Notes: generated by a model not told the origin, from the letters alone. A stretch of DNA of 64,000 nt from CBDAQD01 sp965275905 (GCA_965275905.1 CBDHYJ010000059.1:69418-133417), one strand, 5' to 3'; shown: positions 1 through 8,153, counted from the stretch's first letter. Made by a program: numbers and translations.

Positions 1-1
1 G

Positions 2-214
2 GACAACTGGACGCCGGCCGAGCGCTGCAGGAGGTACGTTGCCGGTGCCGCCACATCCCACGAGTTGATCCTGAAGACCTATCCCGATGCCCATCATGTC
101 TTCGATCTCAAGGATACCTGGGAGGTGATGGGTCCATACACTCTTCGATACAAGGCAGATGCCGCCGCCGACGCGATCGAGCGGATCAGGGCATTCCTCG
201 CCAAGCACCTCTAG
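2..214 (+). CDS. Dienelactone hydrolase family protein, C-terminal part
   Basis: Open at the left edge; about 70 C-terminal residues remain. It begins DNWTPAERC, matching the D-x-x-TPAxxC stretch that follows the catalytic Asp region in dienelactone hydrolase (alpha/beta hydrolase) proteins. The later YPDAHHVFD carries the catalytic-type histidine of the same family. The end, AIERIRAFLAKHL, is a typical closing helix. The nucleophile Cys and the N-terminal half lie outside the window, so substrate cannot be judged. A 90-base gap separates it from the next gene on the same strand. Confidence 0.7.
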   Translation, partial: DNWTPAERCRRYVAGAATSHELILKTYPDAHHVFDLKDTWEVMGPYTLRYKADAAADAIERIRAFLAKHL

Positions 215-304
215 AGTGCACCGGGCTGGACACGAGCGTGAGCTTTCCGGCATGTCTAGTCCCGGTACAGGGGCCGGCGGCGCGCCGGCCCGGCAATCAG
301 GGGA

Positions 305-1108
305 TTGCGGGTGAACGGCCTGAGGGATGATTTCTTCAAACGCGGCTGGTGCCGGTTTCCGTTCGATCCGGCGCTGGCGGACTGGGTGGACCGCACGCTC
401 CCGGCTGCGCGGGCTGCCGTCGCCGATCCGGCCAACGCCGAGTGGCTGCGGTGCGGCGGAACCTGGTTCGCCGGCGTCAATATTCTCGGCAATGACGGAA
501 AGGGCGGGGTTCCGGGCGGCGTCCATCTGTCAGGTCTGGCCGTCGACTTTGTTCGCCAACATCTGGACCTGCCCGATTTCGAGTGGGAGTCGGCCCAGAT
601 CTCGATCTGTTATCCCGGCTATCCTCAACCCATGGACGCCGAACCCGAACCGGCGTTTCGCTACCGGCAGAAGCGCGACGCCGCCCATGTCGACGGGCTG
701 CTGCCCGAGGGACCCGACCGCCGCCGGCATCTGCGGGAGTATCACGGTTTCCTGCTGGGCATCCCCATGGCCGAAACGAGCGCGGATGCATCGCCGTTCG
801 TCATCTGGGAGGGATCACACGAGGTCATTCGCGAAAGCTTCCAGGAAGCCTTCGCGCACCGGCCGCCGGCCACCTGGGGCGATCTCGACATCACCGAGGC
901 CTATCAGGCAACACGGCGCCGGATTTTCGACGCGTGCGACCGCGTCGAAGTTGCGGCGGCGCCCGGCGAGGCGTACCTCGTGCACAGGCTGGCCCTCCAC
1001 GGGGTTGCACCCTGGGGCGCGGCCGCGCGGGCCGGCCCCGACGGGCGGATGATCGCCTATTTCAGGCCGGAGATCGGCGGCCCCGCCGACTGGCTGGAAG
1101 CGCCCTGA
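305..1108 (+). CDS. 2-oxoglutarate/Fe(II) dioxygenase-like (phytanoyl-CoA dioxygenase superfamily) protein
   Basis: A 267-residue protein, probably a non-haem iron oxygenase. The visible facial triad candidates are H128 and D130 in AHVDG, and a distal His near residue 232 in LALHGVAPW. An Arg about 22 residues later (YFRPE) could hold 2-oxoglutarate. The stretch FVIWEGSHEVIRESF is the strand after the HxD motif seen in PhyH-type enzymes (GSH motif). Substrate is unknown. The start is TTG with an AGGGG just upstream; a GTG two codons later (311) is the alternative. It stands alone between a hydrolase and a convergent secreted protein. Confidence 0.6.
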   Translation: MRVNGLRDDFFKRGWCRFPFDPALADWVDRTLPAARAAVADPANAEWLRCGGTWFAGVNILGNDGKGGVPGGVHLSGLAVDFVRQHLDLPDFEWESAQISICYPGYPQPMDAEPEPAFRYRQKRDAAHVDGLLPEGPDRRRHLREYHGFLLGIPMAETSADASPFVIWEGSHEVIRESFQEAFAHRPPATWGDLDITEAYQATRRRIFDACDRVEVAAAPGEAYLVHRLALHGVAPWGAAARAGPDGRMIAYFRPEIGGPADWLEAP

Positions 1109-1115
1109 CTTCGGG

Positions 1116-1553
1116 TCAGTTCCGGCTCGGGAAGATGCCGACCATGCAGATGATGGGATTCAGCGCGACAGACGGGGCGGCATACTGGTCCTTGCCGCCT
1201 TTGGTATTGCCGACCTGGTAGGTGCGGCGATCGCCAGGCCGCAGGCTGCCTCCGGATTTCGTTGTCCCGGTGCCGATGAGATGTCGGCCCCGCAGATCGG
1301 GAAGCCGGAAAGTCGTCCGGCCGTCGCCGCCATAGTAGGTCCCGAGCAGCGAAAACAGCGCCGAGTTCTGCGCAATCGGAATCGTCTGGCCATGCGCGAA
1401 CGCCCAGCCGCGTGGTGCGAAATTGCTCGCGAACCAGCGGACTTCGCCAAGCATGCATTCAACTGCGGAGGCCGGTTTCGTCGTTGTTGTTCCGAGCGCA
1501 AGGGCAAGCAGGCCTGATACGGCGATCAGGCGCAGAGAATTCAGGACCTTCAT
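1116..1553 (-). CDS. Secreted phage tail-collar domain protein
   Basis: A 145-residue protein with a clear Sec signal peptide (residues 1-30, hydrophobic core LIAVSGLLALALG, cleavage after PASA). The mature part is a tail-collar (Collar/MdpB-like) domain: GEVRWFASNFAPRGWAFAHGQ, then IAQNSALFSLLGTYYGGDGRTTFRLPDLRGR. In phages this fold tips tail fibres; lone exported versions occur in many bacterial genomes with unknown role. No other phage genes are near it, so it is not prophage evidence. Convergent with the oxygenase-like gene, 7 bases apart. Confidence 0.75.
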   Translation of the reverse strand: MKVLNSLRLIAVSGLLALALGTTTTKPASAVECMLGEVRWFASNFAPRGWAFAHGQTIPIAQNSALFSLLGTYYGGDGRTTFRLPDLRGRHLIGTGTTKSGGSLRPGDRRTYQVGNTKGGKDQYAAPSVALNPIICMVGIFPSRN

Positions 1554-1661
1554 CGATTCCCCTCAATCGTTGTGGTGTGACGCCAAATTGACCGATAATC
1601 AAAGCACGGGGGGATTCCAGGCGAAAGTCCTTAGCGACATGCGCAGGAAGCGTGGAAAACG

Positions 1662-2309
1662 ATGCTGACCATCTGGGGCAGGCGCAGTTCGTTCAACCTG
1701 CAGAAAGTGATGTGGCTGGTCGACGAACTCGGCATTCCGCATCAGCATATCGAGGTGGGCGGACGCTTCGGCGGTTTGAACACGCCGGAATTCGGGGCGA
1801 TGAACCCGCACCGGAAGGTCCCCGTCATCCGGGACGGCAACACCGTGGTCTGGGAATCCCATGCCATCCTGAGGTATCTGGCGGCGCGGTATTCCGCGAG
1901 CAGGTTCTGGCCGGATGATCCGTCAGCCCGCGCGCTGTCCGACCAGTGGATGGACTGGTCTCAGACCGTATTGCAGCCGGACTTTCTCATGGGAATATTC
2001 TGGGGCTTCTACCGGACACCGGAAGACCGCCGCAATCCGCAGGCGATCAGGCGCTGCGTCGGGCGTTGCGCTGGGCATTTCCGGTTGCTGAATGCGCTGC
2101 TCACGAACAGGGCCTATCTGCTGGGCGACTCTCTTTCGCTCGCGGACATCCCCATAGGCACGCACCTTTACCGGTATTTCAACCTGGAGATCGATCGCCC
2201 GGACGTGCCGCATGTCGAAGCTTGGTACGAACGGCTTCAGCAGCGACCGGCGTTCCGGAAGAATGTCATGGTGCCGTTCGACGAGCTATACGGTCGTCTT
2301 GAGTACTGA
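1662..2309 (+). CDS. Glutathione S-transferase family protein
   Basis: A 215-residue cytosolic GST. The N-terminal thioredoxin-like domain (1-80) has WGRRSSFNLQKVMW, where a Ser near residue 9-10 would activate glutathione, the cis-Pro in RKVPVI, and the gamma-glutamyl binding WESHAILRYLA. The all-helical C-terminal domain follows (about 90-215) with SLADIPIG, the N-capping box. Subtype and substrate cannot be told. The start ATG has an AGGAAG about 10 bases upstream. It is monocistronic and convergent with the acidic protein gene. Confidence 0.85.
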   Translation: MLTIWGRRSSFNLQKVMWLVDELGIPHQHIEVGGRFGGLNTPEFGAMNPHRKVPVIRDGNTVVWESHAILRYLAARYSASRFWPDDPSARALSDQWMDWSQTVLQPDFLMGIFWGFYRTPEDRRNPQAIRRCVGRCAGHFRLLNALLTNRAYLLGDSLSLADIPIGTHLYRYFNLEIDRPDVPHVEAWYERLQQRPAFRKNVMVPFDELYGRLEY

Positions 2310-2326
2310 CGCAGGACTGTCGGATT

Positions 2327-3184
2327 TTATTCCCAGCCGCGGTTGCGGATGTGGCGCCGGATGAGGTCCCGGACGAGCGGATTTTTGCTGCCCCGGCGCA
2401 CTTTGGGGCGGGGCTCATCGGAGTCATTGCCCATGTTGAGGGCCGACTCGAGGCTCTGCCGCAAGCCGCCCAGGAGACCGCTGGTGCTGGGCGCTGGGCC
2501 TTCACCGTCGCGCAGGCGGGCGGCCAGATAGCGCTCTTCGAGATCCTGCAGGTCGGTCAGATCGATGTCCGGATCGTCAAAGATGTCGCTGTTGCGGTCG
2601 CCTTTGTAACCGGCTGCCGCGGCGAATTCTTCTTCGGCTTCGATGTCGCCGGCATAGTCCTCTTCCGGATACTCTTCGTCGTCGTATTCGGGGCCATGAT
2701 CGTCGTCGTCGTATCCCCGGTCACGGCCTTCGTCATCGTCCTCCGGAATGTCCACAGGCTCGTCGTCCGCGGACTCGGCAACCACAAGATCTTCGTCATC
2801 CGCAATATCGTCCGCAGAGGACTCTTCTGCGGAGTCGTCGTCATCGGCATGGTCCGGATCGACGGCTTCCTCGACAGCGGCGTCTTCCTCGACAGCCTCG
2901 TCGTCCTCTACTGGACGCTCGTTGTCGGCACACACCGGCGTATCGCTTTCGGCATCGGTGTCTTCCGGCGCTTCGAATTTTTCACCACCAGCGAGGCCGG
3001 TGATGATCTGAACGTCCGACTTTTTCGCGCCGAGCGCTTTCGCGAGCACGGAAAGCTGCGTGGCCGTCATCTTCAGTGAAGATTCGGATCCACGGCCTTC
3101 GTCAGGCTCGCCGACAGTGAGATTGACTCCGACCTTGTCCAGGTCGAACTCGGATATATTCAGTTCAAATTTCTGTTTGGCCAT
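2327..3184 (-). CDS. Hyperacidic protein with an unrecognised N-terminal FDLD domain
   Basis: A 285-residue protein of unknown function. Residues 1-60 form a small domain with FDLDKVGVNLTVG and a conserved ALGAKKSDV helix. Residues 70-190 are almost all Asp, Glu, Ala and Ser with low complexity, surely disordered. The last 25 residues are basic and conserved-looking (KVRRGSKNPLVRDLIRRHIRNRGWE in two parts). The N-terminal domain is also present in the next gene upstream, so the two are tandem paralogues. A longer in-frame start at 3289 exists, but ATG 3184 has a GGAG Shine-Dalgarno six bases upstream and matches the paralogue's N-terminus. No signal peptide or membrane segment. Confidence 0.7.
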   Translation of the reverse strand: MAKQKFELNISEFDLDKVGVNLTVGEPDEGRGSESSLKMTATQLSVLAKALGAKKSDVQIITGLAGGEKFEAPEDTDAESDTPVCADNERPVEDDEAVEEDAAVEEAVDPDHADDDDSAEESSADDIADDEDLVVAESADDEPVDIPEDDDEGRDRGYDDDDHGPEYDDEEYPEEDYAGDIEAEEEFAAAAGYKGDRNSDIFDDPDIDLTDLQDLEERYLAARLRDGEGPAPSTSGLLGGLRQSLESALNMGNDSDEPRPKVRRGSKNPLVRDLIRRHIRNRGWE

Positions 3185-3283
3185 TTGACGCTCCGACACC
3201 TGCACCGGGGATGGCCCGTGTCCTGGTATTTGGTTCGAGCGATTGCTGCTTCTTGAACTTGGTTGCCGGTGCGCAACCCGACC

Positions 3284-3316
3284 CGCCATCTTTCCCTAGG
3301 GGGTTGGGAAATGGCG
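3284..3316 (-). terminator. Hairpin between the two FDLD-domain genes
   Basis: An inverted repeat CGCCAT(ct)TTCCC / GGGAAATGGCG with a nine-base loop lies between the paralogues. A second perfect hairpin, GCCGGCTG-gat-CAGCCGGC (3352-3370), sits over the stop codon of the upstream gene. Neither is followed by a clear T-run, so they may be attenuators or mRNA-stabilising structures as easily as terminators. Confidence 0.4.
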
Positions 3317-3361
3317 GCGGGGCTGGTGCGCCCGGTCATCCATTCGGCTGTGCCGGCTGGA

Positions 3362-3691
3362 TCAGCCGGCTGCCTGACGCTTGCGGACCGCTTCGGAGTG
3401 CTCGATGATTTCGGCATCCCGGCGGCCGTTCGACTTCTCGCCGTCGAATGCGCGATCGTCATTCGCCTGCGACGGGTCGACTTCAATACCGTTGCGCTGA
3501 ACAGTGCTGAGGTCGATGTCGGCCTTGTCTGCGCCCAGAGCCTTCACGAATGCATCGAGTTCCGGCAGCGTCATGTGCAGGGTCGATGCGGACGAGACCT
3601 TTCCGGAGTCGCTGTCGCGAACAGACAGCACCAGGCTGACGTGGTCGAGATCAAATCCCGCAATATCGATACCAAGGTTGAGTGTGGTCAT
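3362..3691 (-). CDS. Small FDLD-domain protein, paralogue of the downstream acidic protein
   Basis: A 109-residue protein not recognised as any named family. Its first 60 residues align with the downstream acidic protein: GFDLDHVSLVLSVRDSD against EFDLDKVGVNLTVGEPD, and ALGADKADIDL against ALGAKKSDVQI. The rest is a charged tail without the long acidic tract. The start ATG has a GGAGGC Shine-Dalgarno seven bases upstream. The gene heads a likely two-gene unit, 177 bases upstream of its paralogue. No signal peptide. The domain looks like a small beta-rich module ending in a helix; that is inference from sequence pattern only. Confidence 0.65.
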   Translation of the reverse strand: MTTLNLGIDIAGFDLDHVSLVLSVRDSDSGKVSSASTLHMTLPELDAFVKALGADKADIDLSTVQRNGIEVDPSQANDDRAFDGEKSNGRRDAEIIEHSEAVRKRQAAG

Positions 3692-4064
3692 TTTCGCCTC
3701 CTAAACTCACGTACTCAATATGATCGGTATTCTTTTGTACCGGAGGCGAATGATGCATATCGGTGCCGGTGATGCTACGTAGACTGAATAGTAACCTAAA
3801 CAGTTTAAGTTAATTTCCGTGCTTTATTTGAGATTGGGCAGTAGCCGTAAAGCGCCATTTTTATTGAGAAAATTCACTTAAATTACTGAAATATATATGT
3901 AAAATGTGATTTGAGGGGTGTGCGACGCCGGACGCGTTTACTACAATTGGATTAATGTAGACGACCTGTGATTATTTTGTTGCGGTTTCACCGGCCGTCC
4001 GGCGTTAACGGTCATTGAGGCGAAACAGCCCTGCAACGTCAGAGTGTTATGGCATTCGAACCGG
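3692..4064. other. AT-rich intergenic region
   Basis: About 370 bases without a gene, clearly poorer in GC than the flanks, especially 3780-3910 (runs such as AAATATATATGTAAAATG). The right part precedes nothing on the plus strand. The left part should hold the promoter of the FDLD-domain gene pair. No repeat, RNA fold or ORF could be supported. The low GC may mark a strong promoter or an old junction. Confidence 0.5.
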
Positions 4065-4805
4065 TCATTTCGCGACCAGGTCGATATCTGCATCGGTAAA
4101 GCCGAATTCTTTGACAAGTGTCCGGTGAGCCGGCGACCCGAGGTAGGTCTCCAGAACGCCATCGACCGCATCTTTGAGTGCATTGTCCGATTTGGCAAAC
4201 GCAAATGCACCGTATTCCGGCGGCTTTTCCTCGGACGGCACGTCGGCGACGGCGAGCGCAAGGTCGGGGTGCCGCTCCAGGTAGCCGCGATGCGCACGGG
4301 CGACGCTGGCATAGGCGTCCACAGCGCCTGACAACACGGCCCGGGCCGCATCTTCATAGGTATCGAAACGGGTGATGCGGGCGTCCGGAACCCCGTGGGC
4401 GAGTGCGGTGAGGTGCTGGACCTGATCGGAGATTACGGCGAGCCTGAGCGCCGAACCGGCACCCAGTGACCGGTAACCCTGAATGCCGTTCGGATTGCCG
4501 GCCTGCACCAGCAGCCCGTCACCGAGAGCCCAGACAGGCCGGCTGAAGTCCACGGTTTCTCGTCGCTCGGCCGTGGCAAACAGACCGGTCGTCATCGTCC
4601 AGCGGCCGTCGACAAGACCGGGGATCAGTTCCGCGAATTCCGTTTCGACCGGCACGAACGGACCGGCGCCGATACACTCCAGCACGTGGCGCGCAACTTC
4701 GACATCGCAGCCCGTGACCCGGCCATCCGCGGTTCGACAGCAGAACGGCGGCTCGATCAGATAGGCGAACTTCAGCTCATTGGCCCAGCGGTCAGCCACC
4801 GGCAT
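4065..4805 (-). CDS. Solute-binding protein family 3-like protein without a signal peptide
   Basis: A 246-residue type 2 periplasmic-binding fold: LKFAYLIEPPFCCRTADGRVTGCDVEVARHV is the entry strand of SBP_bac_3 proteins (split here by eye), followed by VDGRWTMTTGLFATAERRETVDFSRP, the hallmark of amino-acid binding proteins. It starts at MPVADRW with no signal peptide or lipobox, so it should be cytoplasmic unless the start is wrong. The ATG overlaps the end of the decarboxylase gene by 14 bases and has its own GAGGGAG Shine-Dalgarno, so the two are probably translationally coupled. No ABC permease or ATPase lies nearby. It could be a cytosolic ligand sensor or enzyme-like relative. Confidence 0.7.
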   Translation of the reverse strand: MPVADRWANELKFAYLIEPPFCCRTADGRVTGCDVEVARHVLECIGAGPFVPVETEFAELIPGLVDGRWTMTTGLFATAERRETVDFSRPVWALGDGLLVQAGNPNGIQGYRSLGAGSALRLAVISDQVQHLTALAHGVPDARITRFDTYEDAARAVLSGAVDAYASVARAHRGYLERHPDLALAVADVPSEEKPPEYGAFAFAKSDNALKDAVDGVLETYLGSPAHRTLVKEFGFTDADIDLVAK

Positions 4806-6234
4806 TGTCTCCCTCTGCGCTCAGCGTCCTCGCCGTCTCCGTGATATGGGCCCACGCTTTCTCGATATGATCGTACGTCGTGTACGTCTGGCCGATATTG
4901 AAGCGGATCACGTACTGCCCGTTGACGCGAGTCTGGGTCAGATACACGCGGCCGCCGTCATTGAGCGTGTGCAACAGGCGTTCATTGAGTGCGTCGAGCG
5001 TCTCCTCGTGATCGATCCCTTCCGGCTTGTACCGGAACGACAGCAGCGCCAGCCGCCGCGGCGACGTCAGCTCGAAGTCCGGTGCGGCTTTGACCCAGCC
5101 CTCGAGCTCTTCAGTCCAGGCGATATGGGCGCGCACCATCTCCTGCAGCCGCTCGACGCCGTACGACCGGATGACGAACCACAGCTTGAGCGCCCGGAAA
5201 CGGCGGCCGAGCGGCACCGACCAGTCCCGGTAGTCGATGACCTGCCCGGCTTCGCGGGACTTCAGGAACTCCGGCAGAATCGACAGGGTGCGCACCAGGG
5301 CGTCGGGGTCGCGCACGAAGTGGGCCGCACAGTCGAAATTCGTGAACAGCCATTTGTGGGGATTGAAGACGAAACTGTCGACATGCTCGATGCCGTCGAT
5401 CATCCAGCGCTCTTCAGGAAGGATCAGCGCGCTTCCGGCCCAGGCCGCGTCCACATGCAGAAAAACGTTGTGTGTGCGGCATATTTCGCCGATCTCGCGC
5501 AGCGGGTCGACCGCGCCGACACCGGTGGCACCGACTGACGCGATCACGCAAGCCGGCACGACGCCGTTCGCAATGTCCGCTTCGATCGCGGAGCTGAGGG
5601 CTTCCGGGTCGAGAGAGAAGTCCTCCCGCACCGGGATCTTGCGCAGGTGTTCCGCGCCGAGCCCCGCGATCTTGACACCTTTCTCCGTCGCCGAATGGGT
5701 TTCGCCGGACGTATAGACGGCCAGCGGAGCGGTGGCCTTCAGGCCCCTCGCATTGGCTGCCCAGCCGGTGGCCTTCTCGCGCGCCGTGAGGATGGCGCAC
5801 AGGATGGCGCCGGAGGCCGAATCCTGAATCACGCCGTGAAAGCCCGCAGGCAGGCCGATCATCTGCCGGACCCAGTCCAGCACCTTGGTTTCCATTTCGG
5901 TTGCGGCAGGTGAGGTCTGCCACAGCATGCATTGGGCGCCGAGCGTTGCGGTGAGCATCTCGGCGAGCACGGACGGCGGGCTTGCATTGGCGGTGAAATA
6001 GGCGAAGAAGTTCGGATGCTGCCAGTGCGTCATGCCGGGCAGTACATCCTGTTTGAAATCCTCGAAGATCGCGGTCATCGATTCGCCGGCGAGGGGAGGT
6101 GCGTCGGGGATCCTGGAGGCGATTTCGCCGGGCTTGACCTGGGCGCGAACCGGGTAGTCTTCGACGTTCTCCAGATAATCGGCCATCCAGTCGACAAATG
6201 CGTGGCCCTGGCTGCGGAACTCTTCGAAATCCAT
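4792..6234 (-). CDS. PLP-dependent aromatic L-amino-acid decarboxylase
   Basis: A 480-residue group II decarboxylase, full length for the family. PLP is bound by K294 in NPHKW; H180 in GETHSATEK stacks on the ring; D262 in VDAAWAG contacts the pyridine nitrogen. N-terminal residues HWQHPNFFAYF form the usual substrate-channel motif. Family members convert tryptophan, tyrosine, DOPA or phenylalanine to the amine plus CO2; which one is used cannot be read. ATG 6234 was chosen over a longer frame because it begins the conserved MDFEEFRSQGH start and has an AGGA upstream. It is co-transcribed with the downstream binding-protein-like gene. Confidence 0.88.
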   Translation of the reverse strand: MDFEEFRSQGHAFVDWMADYLENVEDYPVRAQVKPGEIASRIPDAPPLAGESMTAIFEDFKQDVLPGMTHWQHPNFFAYFTANASPPSVLAEMLTATLGAQCMLWQTSPAATEMETKVLDWVRQMIGLPAGFHGVIQDSASGAILCAILTAREKATGWAANARGLKATAPLAVYTSGETHSATEKGVKIAGLGAEHLRKIPVREDFSLDPEALSSAIEADIANGVVPACVIASVGATGVGAVDPLREIGEICRTHNVFLHVDAAWAGSALILPEERWMIDGIEHVDSFVFNPHKWLFTNFDCAAHFVRDPDALVRTLSILPEFLKSREAGQVIDYRDWSVPLGRRFRALKLWFVIRSYGVERLQEMVRAHIAWTEELEGWVKAAPDFELTSPRRLALLSFRYKPEGIDHEETLDALNERLLHTLNDGGRVYLTQTRVNGQYVIRFNIGQTYTTYDHIEKAWAHITETARTLSAEGDNAGG

Positions 6235-6335
6235 GTGAATTGTCCTGTGCTTGGAGACGGTTGCGGCGGTCTGCCTGCGACCGGCGTTGCAGGAGCGCAA
6301 CAATATGGGGTCCGACGGCTTTCGCAAAGCATCCG

Positions 6336-6352
6336 GTAACGACCCGTTAACC
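6336..6352. promoter_or_regulatory. Imperfect CtrA-type box
   Basis: GTAA-CGACCCG-TTAACC matches the CtrA full-site pattern TTAA-N7-TTAA at all but one position. It lies about 100 bases upstream of the decarboxylase and 80 bases upstream of the small membrane protein gene, so it could serve either. A single mismatch in a GC-rich genome makes this suggestive only. Confidence 0.3.
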
Positions 6353-6431
6353 ATATTCGCCAAGCATGGATCCCGAGCGTCAGGCGATGCAGGGATCGCT
6401 GTAACCGGCGCACTGTGGAAATGGGGGATTG

Positions 6432-6965
6432 ATGATGATTTTCGTATACGCTGCGGTTGCCTTTGTCGCCATCTGGTGCCTTGCAAAGGCGCTTGCCGGA
6501 CCCGCCGGCCGTCTGGAAATGGTCGACCGCTACCGCAACGAGTTTCACGCCTCGATCGGTCCGCTCATGGCGTCCGAAGACCTGTTTCCGGAACATCGGA
6601 TCCTGCTGGCCTACATGGAGGACAACGTCTCCAATCCGGACCTTCCGATGATGGCGCTGTCGAACCTCCTGACCGGGGATCGGCGTGAGCAGTTGGACTC
6701 TCCGCCGTCGTTTTGCCGCGACCTTGCGGCCGCGCAGAAGACGCTCCGCATGATCAGGCCGGACCTTGCGGCCCGCGTCGAACGCGCCGCCCGCGCCTAC
6801 CTCCAGGCCAACACGGGACAGTTGCCGATGGTCGGAGGCCTGTGCCGCCGGCTGATGTGGCGCAAGGACCGTCTCGATATGGCCGTTCCCGGACTGGTCG
6901 AGGCCTACGAGGCCACGCTCGCCGCGCCGGCCAAGCGGATCTCCAAGGAATTGTCCGCGGCGTAA
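6432..6965 (+). CDS. Hypothetical protein with one N-terminal membrane segment
   Basis: A 177-residue protein of no family recognised here. Residues 3-22 (IFVYAAVAFVAIWCLAKAL) form a transmembrane helix or uncleaved anchor. The rest is helical and soluble-looking with several charged stretches (RPDLAARVERAARAY). ATG 6432 or 6435 follows GGGGG at the right distance; a TTG at 6429 is a poorer choice. Divergent from the decarboxylase gene, with 197 bases between. Confidence 0.6.
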   Translation: MMIFVYAAVAFVAIWCLAKALAGPAGRLEMVDRYRNEFHASIGPLMASEDLFPEHRILLAYMEDNVSNPDLPMMALSNLLTGDRREQLDSPPSFCRDLAAAQKTLRMIRPDLAARVERAARAYLQANTGQLPMVGGLCRRLMWRKDRLDMAVPGLVEAYEATLAAPAKRISKELSAA

Positions 6966-6977
6966 CCAACGTCATCC

Positions 6978-7045
6978 GTTCCCCGGCCACCGAGCCGGGG
7001 CCAATTTATCCCCTCGGCAAACCGCAGCATTCGCCAATGGGTCCC
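6978..7045. repeat. Left part of a palindromic repeat interrupted by IS110
   Basis: The sequence from GTTCCCCGGCCACCGAGCC to CCAATGGGTCCC is almost identical to the first 68 bases of the intact repeat at 8553-8641. The missing tail (CCGGATCAAGTCCGGGAAAC) resumes at 8163 on the other side of the insertion element. The outer arms CCCCGGCCACCGAGCCGGGG fold into a hairpin. Confidence 0.85.
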
Positions 7046-7214
7046 TGTGTATTCGTGATGTGCGATTGTTGAAGTGGGTGGGAGACCGTTGGGTCCCTGG
7101 TCCGCTTTTGGCAAGACCGTGAGCCGGCGCGGTTCCCCACCCGTCTTGGATCAATAACCTGAACAGTTGCACGGGGCGTCTTACCTACGACCCCGCACCA
7201 CAGGGACAGGCCTC
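7046..7214 (+). ncRNA. Candidate bridge RNA region of the IS110 element
   Basis: IS110-group elements are known to encode a structured bridge RNA in the non-coding region before the transposase. This 169-base region is of the expected size. It contains TTGGGTCCC (7089-7097), matching the target's left flank ATGGGTCCC, followed at once by TGGTCCG, which can pair with the target's right flank CGGATCA with one G-T wobble. The two guides being adjacent does not fit the usual loop geometry, so their assignment is tentative. Confidence 0.45.
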
Positions 7215-8153
7215 ATGACTTTACCCCACATTGTGATCGGTTGCGACATCTCCAAAGCTCACCTCGATCTGTTCGATACCGGACAGGGCAAAGCCCACCG
7301 CATTGCCAATGACCGCGAAGCCATTGCCACCTGGCTCGACGGTCTTGACCGGCGTGACGTGTTCGTGGTGTTCGAAGCCACTGGCGGATACGATGCTCTG
7401 CTGAGCGGGATGCTCGAAGATGCGGGCATTGCCTTTGCCCGGGTCAATCCGGCCAGGGCCCGGGACTTCGCCCGTGCCGCGGGCTATCTGGCCAAGACCG
7501 ACACCGTCGATGCCCGCATGCTGGCGGAGATGGGCTGCCGCCTCGAGCTTGAACCCGCACCCGCCTCCTGTCCCCGAAAATGCAGGCTCTACAGCCTGTT
7601 GCGCCGCCGAGACCAGTTGGTCGAGATGCGAAAGCAGGAAAAGACCCGGCTCAAGCAGACCGCAGAGGGGGACATCGCGGACGACATCAACGATCACATC
7701 GATGCGCTCACACGGCGCATCAAACACCTTGAACAGACCATCGCAGCGCTGATCGAGACCGACACCGGCCTCAAGGACGACTACCAACTGGTGTCGTCGA
7801 TCCCGGGCATCGGCCCGGTCACGGCCACCGTCTTGCTCGGCCTCATGCCCGAACTGGGACAGATCACACGCAGAGCCGTGGCCGCACTGGCAGGTCTTGC
7901 TCCACTCAACAATGACAGTGGCCTCAAGCGTGGTCATAGATCCATCAAAGGCGGCAGGCGACGAGTGCGACAGGCGCTCTACATGGCCGCCGTCGTTGCA
8001 ATCAGAGGGGACAATCGCTTCGCCAGATTCTATCGCAAGCTGAAATCCAGAGGTGCACCGGCCAAGCTCGCGCTCATCGCCGTAGCGCGAAAGATGCTGG
8101 TCACGGCCAATGCCATCATGAAAACCAGAACGCCATTCTCGACACAGACATAA
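7215..8153 (+). CDS. IS110-family DEDD transposase/recombinase
   Basis: A 312-residue RuvC-like recombinase. The N-terminal domain shows D11 (IGCDISKAHLD), E54 (VFEATGGYD), and D96/D99 (KTDTVDARMLAEMG), which give the DEDD site. A helical middle (RRDQLVEMRKQEKTRLKQ) follows. The C-terminal Transposase_20 domain has SIPGIGPVTATVLL and LAPLNNDSGLKRGHRSIKGG, the likely serine nucleophile being in NDSG. ATG 7215 has GGGACAGG upstream; an in-frame TTG at 7167 would run into the non-coding leader. The gene looks intact. Confidence 0.93.
   Translation: MTLPHIVIGCDISKAHLDLFDTGQGKAHRIANDREAIATWLDGLDRRDVFVVFEATGGYDALLSGMLEDAGIAFARVNPARARDFARAAGYLAKTDTVDARMLAEMGCRLELEPAPASCPRKCRLYSLLRRRDQLVEMRKQEKTRLKQTAEGDIADDINDHIDALTRRIKHLEQTIAALIETDTGLKDDYQLVSSIPGIGPVTATVLLGLMPELGQITRRAVAALAGLAPLNNDSGLKRGHRSIKGGRRRVRQALYMAAVVAIRGDNRFARFYRKLKSRGAPAKLALIAVARKMLVTANAIMKTRTPFSTQT

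Noticed and set aside
1116..1553. Prophage remnant
   Set aside because: The collar-domain protein is alone, exported, and has host-like neighbours and base composition.
2351..3079. 242-codon plus-strand frame rich in Val and Ile
   Set aside because: Antisense to the Asp/Glu codons of the acidic protein, which read as Val/Ile/Phe on the other strand; membrane look is an artefact.
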